Positions 15,126 to 15,419 of a stretch of 15,419 nucleotides of DNA are shown in pieces. Below the pieces are notes generated by a model. That model was not told where the DNA came from and made no database searches. It saw only the letters and a program-made list of their open reading frames with translations. The DNA is taken from NCBI GenBank assembly GCA_026770615.1, contig MU631415.1, positions 99,403 to 114,821 of the forward strand, given 5' to 3'. This stretch comes from Pavlovales sp. CCMP2436 (lineage: Eukaryota; Haptophyta; Pavlovophyceae; Pavlovales). The first letter of the stretch is position 1; every line of letters begins with the position of its first letter. A program made the position numbers and the translations under genes.

Positions 15126-15419
15126 CTTTGGGTTGCGGGGTGTGGCGGGCTTACTGGCCCATGTTTGTGTGTTGAAGACTTTGAGCTTGCTGGCTCATGT
15201 TTGGTTTTAGGTTTTTTGTCGCCCGAGTGGTGTGACAGCGTGGGTGACTGGCCGGTTTCAAGGGCCCGTTTGGTTGCTGAGCGCAGTGTGCGTGAGTGGT
15301 GCATGAATATGAAGGACTTGTCATGCATCAGTGCGTGCATGCGTGACGGGCCTGCTGCGGATTCGTGGTGTATGGCGGGACTGGCTGGTCCTGTTTTGGG
15401 TTCGGTGGGACTGGCTGCT
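15126..15419. other. G/T-rich window end, degenerate short repeats
   Basis: The plus strand is strongly G+T rich. Words of the type (A/G)CTGG(C/T)(C/T)CATGTTT occur at 15154 and 15189, and GGGACTGGCTG(G/C)T at 15378 and 15407. No coding region is convincing. The ORF on the minus strand (15086-15340) mirrors this composition and lacks motifs. Confidence 0.4.

Overview
The window looks like nuclear DNA of a eukaryote, most likely a GC-rich unicellular alga. A haptophyte would fit, but lineage is inference only. The signs are GT-AG introns, a type II membrane-anchored glycosyltransferase, ankyrin repeats of the 'GCPW' protist type, GC-rich genes set in AT-rich spacers with long simple repeats, and many decayed dispersed repeats. 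I see no bacterial operon layout, rRNA, tRNA or CRISPR.

Layout. 1-4009: gene-poor, holding a candidate last exon (93-215), simple repeats, two copies of repeat family B (1160-1260, 3095-3153), a reverse copy of repeat family A (1905-2160) carrying a 155-bp MITE-like insertion, a three-unit ~200-bp tandem array (2360-2975) and a short family A copy (3745-3905). 4010-6110 (+): a three-exon gene for a fucosyltransferase-like Golgi glycosyltransferase, with both introns placed in frame. 6558-7321: a large imperfect inverted repeat with two 362-nt arms and a 40-nt centre. 7964-8752 (-): an intronless multi-pass membrane protein. 9030-9420: a family A copy holding the empty site that matches the MITE insertion. 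9955-10563 (-): an intronless DUF4291 protein. 10595-11290: two overlapping sets of local duplications.

11400-12843 (+) is a frameshifted transposon-type reading frame with a PD-(D/E)XK-like nuclease core; one frameshift is an exact 17-bp tandem duplication. 13487-14757 (+) is a decaying ankyrin-repeat gene whose premature stop and frameshift both fall in a 95-nt segment that could be removed as a GT-AG intron. Its 3' end runs into a copy of family A, which recurs elsewhere in the window without the gene.

The genes do not form a pathway. The clearest theme is repeat-driven remodelling: MITE insertion, foldback structure, duplicated 3' gene ends and decay of coding repeats. All homology calls are from memory of family motifs; no search was run.
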